5,210 nt of DNA from Synergistaceae bacterium (GTDB taxonomy: Bacteria > Synergistota > Synergistia > Synergistales > Synergistaceae). The notes beneath the pieces are model-generated. The model worked only from the letters and a program-made list of their open reading frames with translations. It did no database searches and was not told where the DNA came from. The first letter of the stretch is position 1. Every line of letters begins with the position of its first letter. This document shows, in pieces, positions 1 to 5,200 of the stretch. A program made the translations under genes and the position numbers. Location: contig JAISRP010000303.1 in assembly GCA_031273585.1 (NCBI GenBank), positions 1 through 5,210 of the forward strand, given 5' to 3'.

Positions 1-37
1 GGTCAAGCCGGATTGTTACATTTATCGTATCGGCCAT
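1..37 (-). CDS. Start of a divergent gene, probable RelB/DinJ-type antitoxin (partial, runs off the window)
   Basis: Only the first 12 codons are visible, reading leftward from an ATG at 37-35: MADTINVTIRLD. A strong Shine-Dalgarno site GGAGGTG (49-43 on the - strand) ends about 7 nt before the ATG, and a good promoter lies further upstream, so the start is well supported. An N-terminus of the form M-A-x-T-I-N-V-T-I-R-L/M-D is typical of RelB/DinJ-family antitoxins. In these the first beta strand forms a ribbon-helix-helix DNA-binding dimer that represses its own operon, and the C-terminus neutralises a RelE/YafQ-type mRNA-cleaving toxin. The family call rests on 12 residues and is an inference; any protein starting with a short beta strand could look similar. 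If correct, a toxin gene should follow just to the left of the window. The gene is divergent from, and not part of, the liv operon. Confidence 0.55.
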   Translation of the reverse strand, partial: MADTINVTIRLD

Positions 38-68
38 GATAACACCTCCATATTCTTACGGCACATAA

Positions 69-97
69 ATTTTACCATAGTTCGCCGTGCAATCCAA
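69..97 (-). promoter_or_regulatory. Promoter for the divergent leftward gene
   Basis: On the - strand, TTGGAT (97-92) serves as the -35 and TAAAAT (74-69) as the -10, with exactly 17 bp between them. A TG one base before the -10 makes it an extended -10 (TGGTAAAAT). Transcription would begin near position 62, giving a leader of about 25 nt that contains the GGAGGTG ribosome site of the gene starting at 37. Assignment is by match to the sigma-70 consensus only. Confidence 0.5.
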
Positions 98-109
98 ACT
101 GTATGCACG
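86..109. promoter_or_regulatory. Inverted repeat around the -35 box, candidate operator
   Basis: CGTGCA (86-91) and TGCACG (104-109) form a perfect 6-bp inverted repeat with a 12-bp spacer. The spacer contains the -35 hexamer of the leftward promoter (92-97). A repressor bound here would block RNA polymerase. Ribbon-helix-helix antitoxins normally autorepress through short inverted repeats at their own promoter, so this position suits autoregulation by the divergent gene product. A shorter pair, ACGGC (58-62) and GCCGT (84-88), lies next to it. Function is inferred from position and symmetry. Confidence 0.3.
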
Positions 110-130
110 AGTTTTAAACAAAAACCGGCT

Positions 131-184
131 GGGGGGTACGGGGGACTGCTCCCCCGGCGGGCGTGGGCGGCGCCCGCGGTCCTG
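131..184 (+). repeat. Two-hairpin GC-rich dispersed repeat, left copy
   Basis: This 54-bp block matches the reverse complement of 5147-5200 at 49 of 54 positions without gaps. It contains two neighbouring stem-loops. The first is CGGGGGA (139-145) with TCCCCCG (150-156) around a CTGC loop. The second is CGTGGGC (162-168) with GCCCGCG (172-178) around a GGC loop, with one T·G wobble. An A-rich run (120-124) lies just before it, mirroring the T-run after the right copy. It lies between the two predicted divergent promoters, so it should not be part of either transcript; a terminator role is therefore unlikely here. It resembles a REP- or MITE-like intergenic element. No coding capacity is apparent. 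Confidence 0.75.
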
Positions 185-212
185 CCTGGGGATCTCGGAA
201 ATTATTTGCATG

Positions 213-241
213 TTGAAAAATAGCGGGATTTATGGTAAAAA
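213..241 (+). promoter_or_regulatory. Promoter of the liv operon
   Basis: TTGAAA (213-218, 5 of 6 matches to the -35 consensus) is separated by 17 bp from TAAAAA (236-241, 4 of 6 matches to the -10). TG at 233-234 gives an extended -10. Transcription would start near 248, leaving a leader of about 42 nt with the ribosome site AAGGAG (273-278) ahead of the ATG at 290. The AT-rich stretch stands out from the GC-rich surroundings. No clear operator was seen. Confidence 0.55.
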
Positions 242-289
242 TGGATTCCATATCGGGCTTCACAAAAATTTTAAGGAGTGTGATTCTTC

Positions 290-1414
290 ATGCGCAAGTT
301 ATTATTGGCCCTCCTCATCTGTCTGTTTGCCGCAGGGGGCGCCCTCGCGGCGGATGACGTCATCAAGATCGGATTTTTCAACTGCCTCACCGGACAGAAC
401 GCGTTCGGCGGACAGCTTGAGCTCGAGGGCACGCAGCTCGCGCTGTCCGAGATTCCCGAGGTTCTCGGGAAGAAGATCGAGCTGGTCGTGGTCGACAACA
501 AGTCCGACAAGACGGAGGCCGCAAACGCCGTGGCGCGCCTCGTCGAGCGCGACAAGGTCAACGCCATAATCGGCACCTACGGATCGGCGCTCGCCATGGC
601 GGGCGGGGAGGTGGCCGAGGCCGCCAAGATTCCCGTGATGGGGACGAGCTGCACGAACCCGCTCGTCACGCAGAACAAGAGGTACTACTTCCGCGCCTGC
701 TTCATCGACCCGTTCCAGGGGTCCGGCGCCGCGGCCTACGCCTACAAGAACCTCGGCCTGAAGAAGGCGGCCCTGCTGATCGACGTGGCCAACGACTACA
801 GCGTCGGGCTCGGCAACTTCTTCAAGCAGTCCTTCGCGGCCCTGGGCGGCGAGATAGTCTCCGAGATGAACTACAACTCCGGCGACCAGGACTTCACGGC
901 GCAGCTCACAGAGATCATCTCGAAGAACCCCGACATAGTCTTCCTCCCAGCCTACTTCGCGGAGGGCGCGATAGTCCTCAAGCAGGCGAGGGAGCTCGGA
1001 GCTGCGTTCCGCTTCATGGGCGGGGATGCCATGGACAACCCCGAGATCGTAACCCTCGGCGGCGAGGCGGTCGAGGGCTTCCTGCACACCACGTTCGCAT
1101 ACGATCCCAGCATGAAGGACATGAACCCCGTCGCCCAGAAGTTCACGGATAACTGGAAGGCGGCGTACCCGGACAAGGAGCCAAACGTCAACGCGGCCCT
1201 CGGCTATGACGCGTACATCCTGATAATCGACGCGATCAAGCGCGCTGGCAGCGCGGATCCGGAGAAGATCCGCGACGCCCTCGAGACGACGAAGGACGTG
1301 CCGACCGTCACGGGGCTGACCACTCTGAACGCCACCCACGACGCGGAGAAGGAGCTGGGCATAGTCGAGATAAAGGACGGAAAGAAGCAGTTCATAGGCA
1401 CGGTCACGCCGTAG
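290..1414 (+). CDS. Periplasmic branched-chain amino acid-binding protein (LivJ/LivK type)
   Basis: This 374-residue protein is the extracytoplasmic receptor of the importer. It should bind leucine, isoleucine, valine or a related amino acid in the periplasm and dock on the LivH-LivM channel. The N-terminus has a Sec signal peptide: basic MRK, a hydrophobic stretch at residues 4-17, and a likely cleavage after ALA (18-20). Cys11 does not sit in a lipobox, because the residue before it is Ile, so a soluble periplasmic protein is expected. The mature part follows the type I periplasmic-binding-protein fold (Peripla_BP_6): strand IKIGFFNCLTG (25-35), VVVDNKSDK, then the ligand-loop region GTYGSALAMAGG and GTSCTNP, and the second-lobe strand LLIDVANDYSVG. 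Its length is close to the usual 360-390. The start is fixed by AAGGAG 11 nt upstream and by the signal peptide. It is separated from livH by a terminator. Exact ligand preference cannot be read from the sequence; the symbol livJ versus livK is left open. Confidence 0.93.
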   Translation: MRKLLLALLICLFAAGGALAADDVIKIGFFNCLTGQNAFGGQLELEGTQLALSEIPEVLGKKIELVVVDNKSDKTEAANAVARLVERDKVNAIIGTYGSALAMAGGEVAEAAKIPVMGTSCTNPLVTQNKRYYFRACFIDPFQGSGAAAYAYKNLGLKKAALLIDVANDYSVGLGNFFKQSFAALGGEIVSEMNYNSGDQDFTAQLTEIISKNPDIVFLPAYFAEGAIVLKQARELGAAFRFMGGDAMDNPEIVTLGGEAVEGFLHTTFAYDPSMKDMNPVAQKFTDNWKAAYPDKEPNVNAALGYDAYILIIDAIKRAGSADPEKIRDALETTKDVPTVTGLTTLNATHDAEKELGIVEIKDGKKQFIGTVTP

Positions 1415-1427
1415 GCGCAGCGTGTCC

Positions 1428-1447
1428 TGCCGTTATGACATACGGCA
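1428..1447. other. Palindrome just after the binding-protein gene
   Basis: TGCCGT (1428-1433) and ACGGCA (1442-1447) are a perfect inverted repeat. If T1434 is treated as a bulge the symmetry extends to 9 bp (TGCCGTATG against CATACGGCA) around a single central A. It begins 13 nt after the stop codon and lies immediately before the terminator hairpin. It may be an mRNA 3'-end stabilising hairpin or a protein-binding site; the sequence does not decide between them. Confidence 0.4.
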
Positions 1448-1451
1448 CATG

Positions 1452-1486
1452 GGCGGGAGGAGCCGGTTTCTCCTCTCGCCGTTTTT
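1452..1486 (+). terminator. Intrinsic terminator (probably partial) between binding protein and permease genes
   Basis: GGCGGGAGGAG (1452-1462) pairs with CTCCTCTCGCC (1470-1480) over 11 bp with one G·U, around a 7-nt CCGGTTT loop. It is followed by G and then five T (1482-1486). This is a textbook Rho-independent terminator. Because livH-livM-livG-livF have no strong promoter of their own, read-through is expected. The arrangement would yield more binding protein than membrane complex, a stoichiometry common in importer operons. How much transcription passes through is unknown. Confidence 0.8.
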
Positions 1487-1562
1487 ATATGTAGCCGACT
1501 TTAATAAACCGCGTGGATTTTTTTTGCTGATGGCGGTTGCGGCGGCAGCACATGTTTTAATC

Positions 1563-1599
1563 TTTACCCTTTAGGCTTCTGACTTTAAATTGCTATATT
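1563..1599 (+). promoter_or_regulatory. Weak candidate internal promoter before livH
   Basis: Two overlapping readings are possible in this AT-rich stretch. TTTACC (1563-1568) and TTAAAT (1585-1590) are 16 bp apart, each matching 4 of 6 consensus bases. Alternatively TATATT (1594-1599) forms an extended -10 with TG at 1591-1592 but lacks a good -35. Either would let the permease and ATPase genes be transcribed independently of the upstream terminator. The evidence is only consensus resemblance. Confidence 0.3.
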
Positions 1600-1609
1600 G
1601 CGCGCCTAG

Positions 1610-1627
1610 AAAGGGGCAATGCCCTTT
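1610..1627 (+). promoter_or_regulatory. Hairpin overlapping the livH ribosome-binding site
   Basis: AAAGGG (1610-1615) pairs perfectly with CCCTTT (1622-1627) around GCAATG. The left arm is the only Shine-Dalgarno-like sequence ahead of livH (AAAGGGG, 1610-1616), and the right arm ends one base before the ATG at 1629. When folded the ribosome site would be masked, so the hairpin could lower or control initiation at livH and, by coupling, at the genes downstream. The pairing is visible; the regulatory role is inferred. Confidence 0.4.
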
Positions 1628-1628
1628 G

Positions 1629-2531
1629 ATGCATGTGATGAGCCTTGACATGTTCATGCAGCACTTCATAAACGCCCTCGGGCTCGGGTCCCTGTACGGG
1701 CTCATCGCCATAGGCTACACTATGGTATACGGCATACTCCGGCTCATCAACTTCGCGCACGGGGATATCTTCATGCTCGGGGCGTACTTCGTGTTCTTCG
1801 CCACGGTGCAGTACAAGCTCCCGTGGGCCGTTGGCGTTCTGGCGGCGATCCTCGGGGCCACCCTCTGCGGGATCCTTGTGGACAGGGTGGCATACCGCCC
1901 CCTCAGAAGCGCGCCCCGGATATCCGCCCTCATCAGCGCCATCGGGGTCTCCTTCTTCATAGAGAATCTCTCGGTCGTCGTCTTCTCAGGGATGCCGCGT
2001 CCGGTGGTCCAGCCCCCGCTGCTCATGAAGGCCTTCTCGGTCGGCGGCATCAGGCTCGTCCCCCTTGCCCTGCTCGTTCCGGTGATATCGTTCCTTCTGG
2101 TGGCGGCCCTCATGTGGCTCATATACAGGACGAGACCAGGGCTCGCCATGAGGTCGATATCGCACGACATCGAGACGACCAGGCTGATGGGCGTGTCGGT
2201 GGACAAGATAATAGCCCTGACGTTCGCCATCGGGTCCGCCCTGGCGGCTGTGGCAGGCATCATGTGGGCGCTGCGATACCCCCGGGTGGAGCCCTTCATG
2301 GGGATAGTCCCCGGGTTCAAGGCGTTCATCGCGGCGGTCTTCGGCGGCATAGGGTCCATCCCGGGCGCAATGCTGGGCGGGCTGTCGCTGGGCTTCGTCG
2401 AGATAATGTCCATAGCGTTCTTCCCGAGCCTCTCCGGCTACAGGGATGCGTTCGCCTTCGTACTCCTCATAGTGATACTGCTCGTCAAGCCGACCGGCCT
2501 CATGGGAGAAAAACTGGAGGACAAGATATGA
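1629..2531 (+). CDS. livH: Branched-chain amino acid ABC transporter permease LivH
   Basis: This is one of the two inner-membrane channel subunits, predicted to pair with LivM. With the ATG at 1629 it has 300 residues, close to the usual 290-310. It shows the LivH landmarks in order: GLGSLYGLIAIGYTMVYG (18-35, first membrane segment), INFAHG (40-45), the cytoplasmic coupling segment SHDIETTRLMGV (178-189) that contacts an ATPase, then GFKAFIAAVFGGIGSIPG (229-246), and a C-terminal hydrophobic segment ending in VKPTGLMG. The start is uncertain. ATG 1629 lies 12 nt after AAAGGGG, and TTG 1626 has better spacing. ATG 1638 (MSLDMFMQHF) best matches the family N-terminus but is 21 nt from the site, unless the hairpin at 1610-1627 shortens that distance. 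An open frame reaching back to a TTG at 1590 is probably not translated. The stop overlaps the livM start in ATGA. Confidence 0.93.
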   Translation: MHVMSLDMFMQHFINALGLGSLYGLIAIGYTMVYGILRLINFAHGDIFMLGAYFVFFATVQYKLPWAVGVLAAILGATLCGILVDRVAYRPLRSAPRISALISAIGVSFFIENLSVVVFSGMPRPVVQPPLLMKAFSVGGIRLVPLALLVPVISFLLVAALMWLIYRTRPGLAMRSISHDIETTRLMGVSVDKIIALTFAIGSALAAVAGIMWALRYPRVEPFMGIVPGFKAFIAAVFGGIGSIPGAMLGGLSLGFVEIMSIAFFPSLSGYRDAFAFVLLIVILLVKPTGLMGEKLEDKI

Positions 2532-3601
2532 AATGCGCCGCGCAAAGTTCCGATAAATTCAGGAACGGATGCCTGACGCTGCTCTCGGCGGCAGCCTTCG
2601 CCGCCCTCATCTGGTGGGCCGCGTCAAGCCTCGACGGGTACAAGCTGCGAATAATAAACCTCATAGCGATCAACGCGATACTGGGGCTGAGCCTGAACCT
2701 CATCTACGGGATGACCGGCATGTTCTCGCTGGGGCACGCCGGCTTCATGGCCATAGGGGCTTACGTCTCCGCCCTGTTGATACTTTCCCCAGAGCAGAAG
2801 ACCACGATGTGGATACTCAAGCCGATAACGCCGCTGCTGCTGAACATACACGCTCCGTTCGTCGTGTCGCTCATAGCGGCGGGGCTCGCGGCCGCAATCT
2901 TCGGCTGTCTCATAGCCCTGCCGGTGCTCCGCCTCGGCGGGGACTACCTGGGCATCGCCACCCTCGGCTTCTCCGAGATAATACGGATACTGATAACCAA
3001 CCTGACCCCCATAACGAACGGCTCCCTGGGGTTGAAGGGCATCCCGGCCCACACGAACATCTGGATGAGCTACGGGTGCCTCGCCGTCGTCCTAGTCTGC
3101 GTGGTGCGAATAATGAACAGCAACTTCGGCAACGTCCTTCGCGCCGTGCGGGATGACGAGATAGCGGCCCGGACCATGGGGATCGACACGTTTCGCGCGA
3201 GGGTGCTCGCCTTCACGATAGGCTGCTTCGGAGGGGGGCTCGGCGGGGCGCTGATGGGCAACCTCATCACGACGATCGACCCCAAGATGTTCATGATCAC
3301 CCAGACGTACAACCTGCTCATGATAGTGGTCGTGGGCGGCCTGGGGTCGATAACCGGCAGCATAGTCGGCGCGGTGGTGGTCACGACGATGCTCGAATGG
3401 CTGCGCATAGTCGAGAACCCGGTCTCAATAGGCGGGTTCGAGATTCCGGGCATACCAGGCATGAGGATGGTCATATTCTCCCTGCTGCTGATCGTCGTGA
3501 TCATATTCAGGAGAGAGGGGATCATGGGGATGCGGGAGTTCTCGTGGAGCTGGTTCTTCCGAACCGGTTCCCGAGGGACGGAGGGAGGCGGGCAGGGATG
3601 A
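2528..3601 (+). CDS. livM: Branched-chain amino acid ABC transporter permease LivM
   Basis: This is the second inner-membrane channel subunit, 357 residues. That is shorter than the E. coli protein (about 425) but normal for many LivM homologues. The ATG at 2528 overlaps the livH stop (ATGA) and has GGAGG at 2516-2520, 7 nt upstream, so translation is probably coupled. A first membrane segment lies at about 15-34. Family motifs follow: ILGLSLNLIYGMTGMFSLGHAGF (SLGHAGF at 67-73), RLGGDYLGIATLGFSEIIR (from R135), a TNGSLGLKGIP loop, the cytoplasmic coupling segment AVRDDEIAARTMGI (206-219), and GGLGSITGSIVG (270-281). A final hydrophobic segment precedes RREGIMG. The C-terminus adds a short Trp/Phe- then Gly-rich tail (FSWSWFFRTGSRGTEGGGQG). 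The last part of that tail overlaps the livG ribosome site, so its odd composition may reflect purine-rich DNA and not a protein function. Confidence 0.93.
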   Translation: MKCAAQSSDKFRNGCLTLLSAAAFAALIWWAASSLDGYKLRIINLIAINAILGLSLNLIYGMTGMFSLGHAGFMAIGAYVSALLILSPEQKTTMWILKPITPLLLNIHAPFVVSLIAAGLAAAIFGCLIALPVLRLGGDYLGIATLGFSEIIRILITNLTPITNGSLGLKGIPAHTNIWMSYGCLAVVLVCVVRIMNSNFGNVLRAVRDDEIAARTMGIDTFRARVLAFTIGCFGGGLGGALMGNLITTIDPKMFMITQTYNLLMIVVVGGLGSITGSIVGAVVVTTMLEWLRIVENPVSIGGFEIPGIPGMRMVIFSLLLIVVIIFRREGIMGMREFSWSWFFRTGSRGTEGGGQG

Positions 3602-4404
3602 CGTCTGCCGGGGCCCCCGTCCTCTCTCTTCACGGCGTGACGATCCGCTTCGGCGGGCTCGTCGCTGTAAGCGAGCTGTCGATGACCGTCCCGGAGGGCG
3701 GAATAGTCGGCCTGATCGGCCCGAACGGCGCGGGAAAGACCACGGCGTTCAACATCATCACCGGATTTTACAAGCCCACGTCCGGGTACGTCGAGTTCAG
3801 GTCCCCCGAGGGCACGAGGAGGATAACCGGCCTTCCCCCTCACAAGGTCTGCGAGGCCGGGCTCGCCAGGACGTTTCAGAACATCCGCCTCTTCCAGAAC
3901 GAGACGTCGATCGAGAACGTAATGGTTGGCGCGTATGTCCGCCAGAGGGGACGCTGGTGGCAGAGGATGATACCGCTCCTCTTCCCAGGGGCCGCGAGGG
4001 AGGAGGAGGAGATCCGCTCGAACGCGCTTGCGCTCCTCTGCCGGCTCGGGCTGGAGAGGTACGCCCACTCCAAGGCCGCCTCCCTCCCCTACGGCGCGCA
4101 GCGCAGGCTCGAGATCGCACGTGCCCTAGCCACGAGACCGTCCTTCCTGCTGCTGGACGAGCCGGCGGCCGGCATGAACCCGCAGGAGTCCGCGGAGCTG
4201 CTGGGCTTCATCCGCAGGCTTCGCGATGACTTCAACCTCACCATACTACTCATAGAGCACGACATGAAGGTCGTCATGGGCGTCTGCGAGCATATATGGG
4301 TTCTGGACCAGGGCGCTCTCATCGCGAACGGCGCGCCCGACGAGATACGGGCCGATCACCGCGTCATAGAGGCATACCTCGGGAAGGATGCTGCCGATGC
4401 TTGA
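3598..4404 (+). CDS. livG: Branched-chain amino acid ABC transporter ATPase LivG
   Basis: This is a 268-residue cytoplasmic ATPase, slightly longer than E. coli LivG (255). It shows Walker A GPNGAGKT (41-48); LARTFQNIRLF, which is the Q-loop region; the family-specific signature LPYGAQRRLEIARAL (from L163) in place of LSGGQ; Walker B FLLLDEP (183-189, catalytic Glu188); AAGMNP as D-loop region; and the switch His221 in LLIEHDMKVVMG. The C-terminal VIEAYLG is typical of the HAAT ATPases. The LPYG signature and the EHDMK switch separate LivG from LivF. The ATG at 3598 overlaps the livM stop in ATGA. GGGAGG (3583-3588) lies 9 nt upstream. The gene overlaps livF by 8 bp, which points to coupled, near-equimolar synthesis of the two ATPases. 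Confidence 0.95.
   Translation: MTSAGAPVLSLHGVTIRFGGLVAVSELSMTVPEGGIVGLIGPNGAGKTTAFNIITGFYKPTSGYVEFRSPEGTRRITGLPPHKVCEAGLARTFQNIRLFQNETSIENVMVGAYVRQRGRWWQRMIPLLFPGAAREEEEIRSNALALLCRLGLERYAHSKAASLPYGAQRRLEIARALATRPSFLLLDEPAAGMNPQESAELLGFIRRLRDDFNLTILLIEHDMKVVMGVCEHIWVLDQGALIANGAPDEIRADHRVIEAYLGKDAADA
4381..4387 (+). promoter_or_regulatory. Ribosome-binding site that decides the livF start
   Basis: GGGAAGG lies inside the end of livG. It directly abuts an upstream in-frame ATG (4388), which leaves no room for initiation there. It stands 9 nt before the ATG at 4397, an ideal distance. This supports 4397 as the true livF start. Confidence 0.6.
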
Positions 4405-5116
4405 GATAAAGGGACTGAACGTATGGTACGGCGGCATCCACGCAGTCCGGGACCTGGACATGTCCATAGGTCGCGGCGAGATAGTCACCCTGATAGGGGC
4501 AAACGGCGCCGGCAAGAGCAGCACCATACGGGCTGTCGCGGGCCTGGTCCGCAGTTGGAGGGGAGAGATAACCTACGCCGGGCGCGGCGGAAGCGCGGTA
4601 TCCCTAGCCGGACAACCGCCGGAGGCCATGGTCAGGCTGGGAATCGCCATGAGCCCCGAGGGACGGAGGATACTCCCCCACCTCACCGTGGAGGAGAACC
4701 TGGCGCTGGGCGCTTACACGCGCAGCGACAGGCGCGAGATAGCGGAGAGCACCGATTACGCCTACGGCCTCTTCCCAAAACTGAGGGAGCGGAGAAATCA
4801 GAAGGGCGGCACGCTCTCCGGCGGCGAGCAGCAGATGCTTGCCGTGGCGCGGGCGCTGATGAGCAAGCCGGACCTGCTGATGCTGGACGAACCATCCCTC
4901 GGCCTGGCCCCAATTCTGGTGGCGGAGGTGTTCGAGATAATCCGCGAGATAAACCGCCAGGGACGCACGATCCTGCTTGTCGAGCAGAACGCGTACGCCG
5001 CGCTGAAGATCGCCCACAAGGCCTACGTCCTAGAGGTGGGCGGCATAACCCTGACCGGCGCGGGCGCCGAACTCCTGGAGAACCCCAAGGTCAGGGAGGC
5101 ATACCTGGGAGGATGA
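4397..5116 (+). CDS. livF: Branched-chain amino acid ABC transporter ATPase LivF
   Basis: This is a 239-residue cytoplasmic ATPase (E. coli LivF has 237) expected to form a heterodimer with LivG beneath LivH-LivM. The motifs are Walker A GANGAGKS (34-41); the LivF-type IAMSPEGRRILPHLTVEENL stretch in the Q-loop/helical region; signature LSGGEQQ (140-146); Walker B LLMLDEP (160-166, catalytic Glu165); and SLGLAP. The switch reads LLVEQNA, with Gln where most ABC ATPases have His. This is the normal state of the LivF family and not a defect here, and it makes the two ATP sites of the LivG/LivF pair unequal. The C-terminal VREAYLGG matches the family. An alternative ATG at 4388 would add MLP but has no usable ribosome site. 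It is the last gene of the operon; the stop at 5114-5116 is followed by a 30-bp spacer and the right-hand repeat. Confidence 0.95.
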   Translation: MLEIKGLNVWYGGIHAVRDLDMSIGRGEIVTLIGANGAGKSSTIRAVAGLVRSWRGEITYAGRGGSAVSLAGQPPEAMVRLGIAMSPEGRRILPHLTVEENLALGAYTRSDRREIAESTDYAYGLFPKLRERRNQKGGTLSGGEQQMLAVARALMSKPDLLMLDEPSLGLAPILVAEVFEIIREINRQGRTILLVEQNAYAALKIAHKAYVLEVGGITLTGAGAELLENPKVREAYLGG

Positions 5117-5146
5117 CACGAACTGCGCGCACGCGCGAATAAAATT

Positions 5147-5200
5147 CAAGACCGTGGGCGCCGCCCACGCCCGCCGGGGGACCAGTCCCCCGGACCCCCG
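5147..5200 (-). repeat. Two-hairpin GC-rich dispersed repeat, right copy (inverted)
   Basis: Read on the - strand this 54-bp block equals 131-184 at 49 of 54 positions. On the + strand it folds as CGTGGGC (5153-5159) with GCCCACG (5163-5169) around GCC, then CCGGGGGAC (5174-5182) with GTCCCCCGG (5185-5193). Both stems are perfect here. Compared with the left copy, one difference replaces the left copy's wobble pair with a Watson-Crick pair, so stem shape is kept between copies. It lies 30 bp after livF and, unlike the left copy, should be transcribed at the 3' end of the operon mRNA. Confidence 0.75.

Noticed and set aside
131..184. Left repeat as a transcription terminator
   Set aside because: Its T-rich side faces left, but both predicted promoters start outside it and transcribe away from it, so no identified transcript would reach it.
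317..322. Cys11 in the binding-protein signal peptide as a lipoprotein attachment site
   Set aside because: The residues before it are L-L-I; a lipobox needs a small residue (Gly, Ala or Ser) just before Cys. A good AxA cleavage site follows at 18-20.
87..569. Open frame crossing the left repeat, the liv promoter and the start of the binding-protein gene
   Set aside because: It runs through the promoter and repeat, becomes Ser/Arg-rich in the overlap with the real gene, and lacks a ribosome site.
302..1339. Long open frame of 345 codons on the - strand opposite the binding-protein gene
   Set aside because: It is a shadow of GC-biased third positions in a clear family member on the + strand, has no ribosome site, and its Arg/Val/Leu-rich translation resembles no known protein.
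1530..1574. 14-codon frame MAVAAAAHVLIFTL before livH, which could be read as a leader peptide with Val, Leu and Ile codons
   Set aside because: It has no Shine-Dalgarno sequence (the upstream bases are a T-run), only scattered branched-chain codons, and no clear competing hairpins that would make an attenuator.
1823..2527. Upstream in-frame extension of livM inside livH
   Set aside because: The extension is an out-of-frame reading of livH with Gly/Arg/Pro-rich composition. The ATG at 2528 has GGAGG at 7 nt and matches the family start.
4970..4987. Gln instead of His in the LivF switch as a sign of an inactive ATPase
   Set aside because: VEQNA is the usual sequence in LivF proteins, so it is a family trait and not a local mutation.
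5124..5137. 14-bp strictly alternating purine-pyrimidine tract (mostly GC) as a Z-DNA site
   Set aside because: It is short and likely to arise by chance in GC-rich DNA; nothing around it supports a function beyond its position near the operon end.
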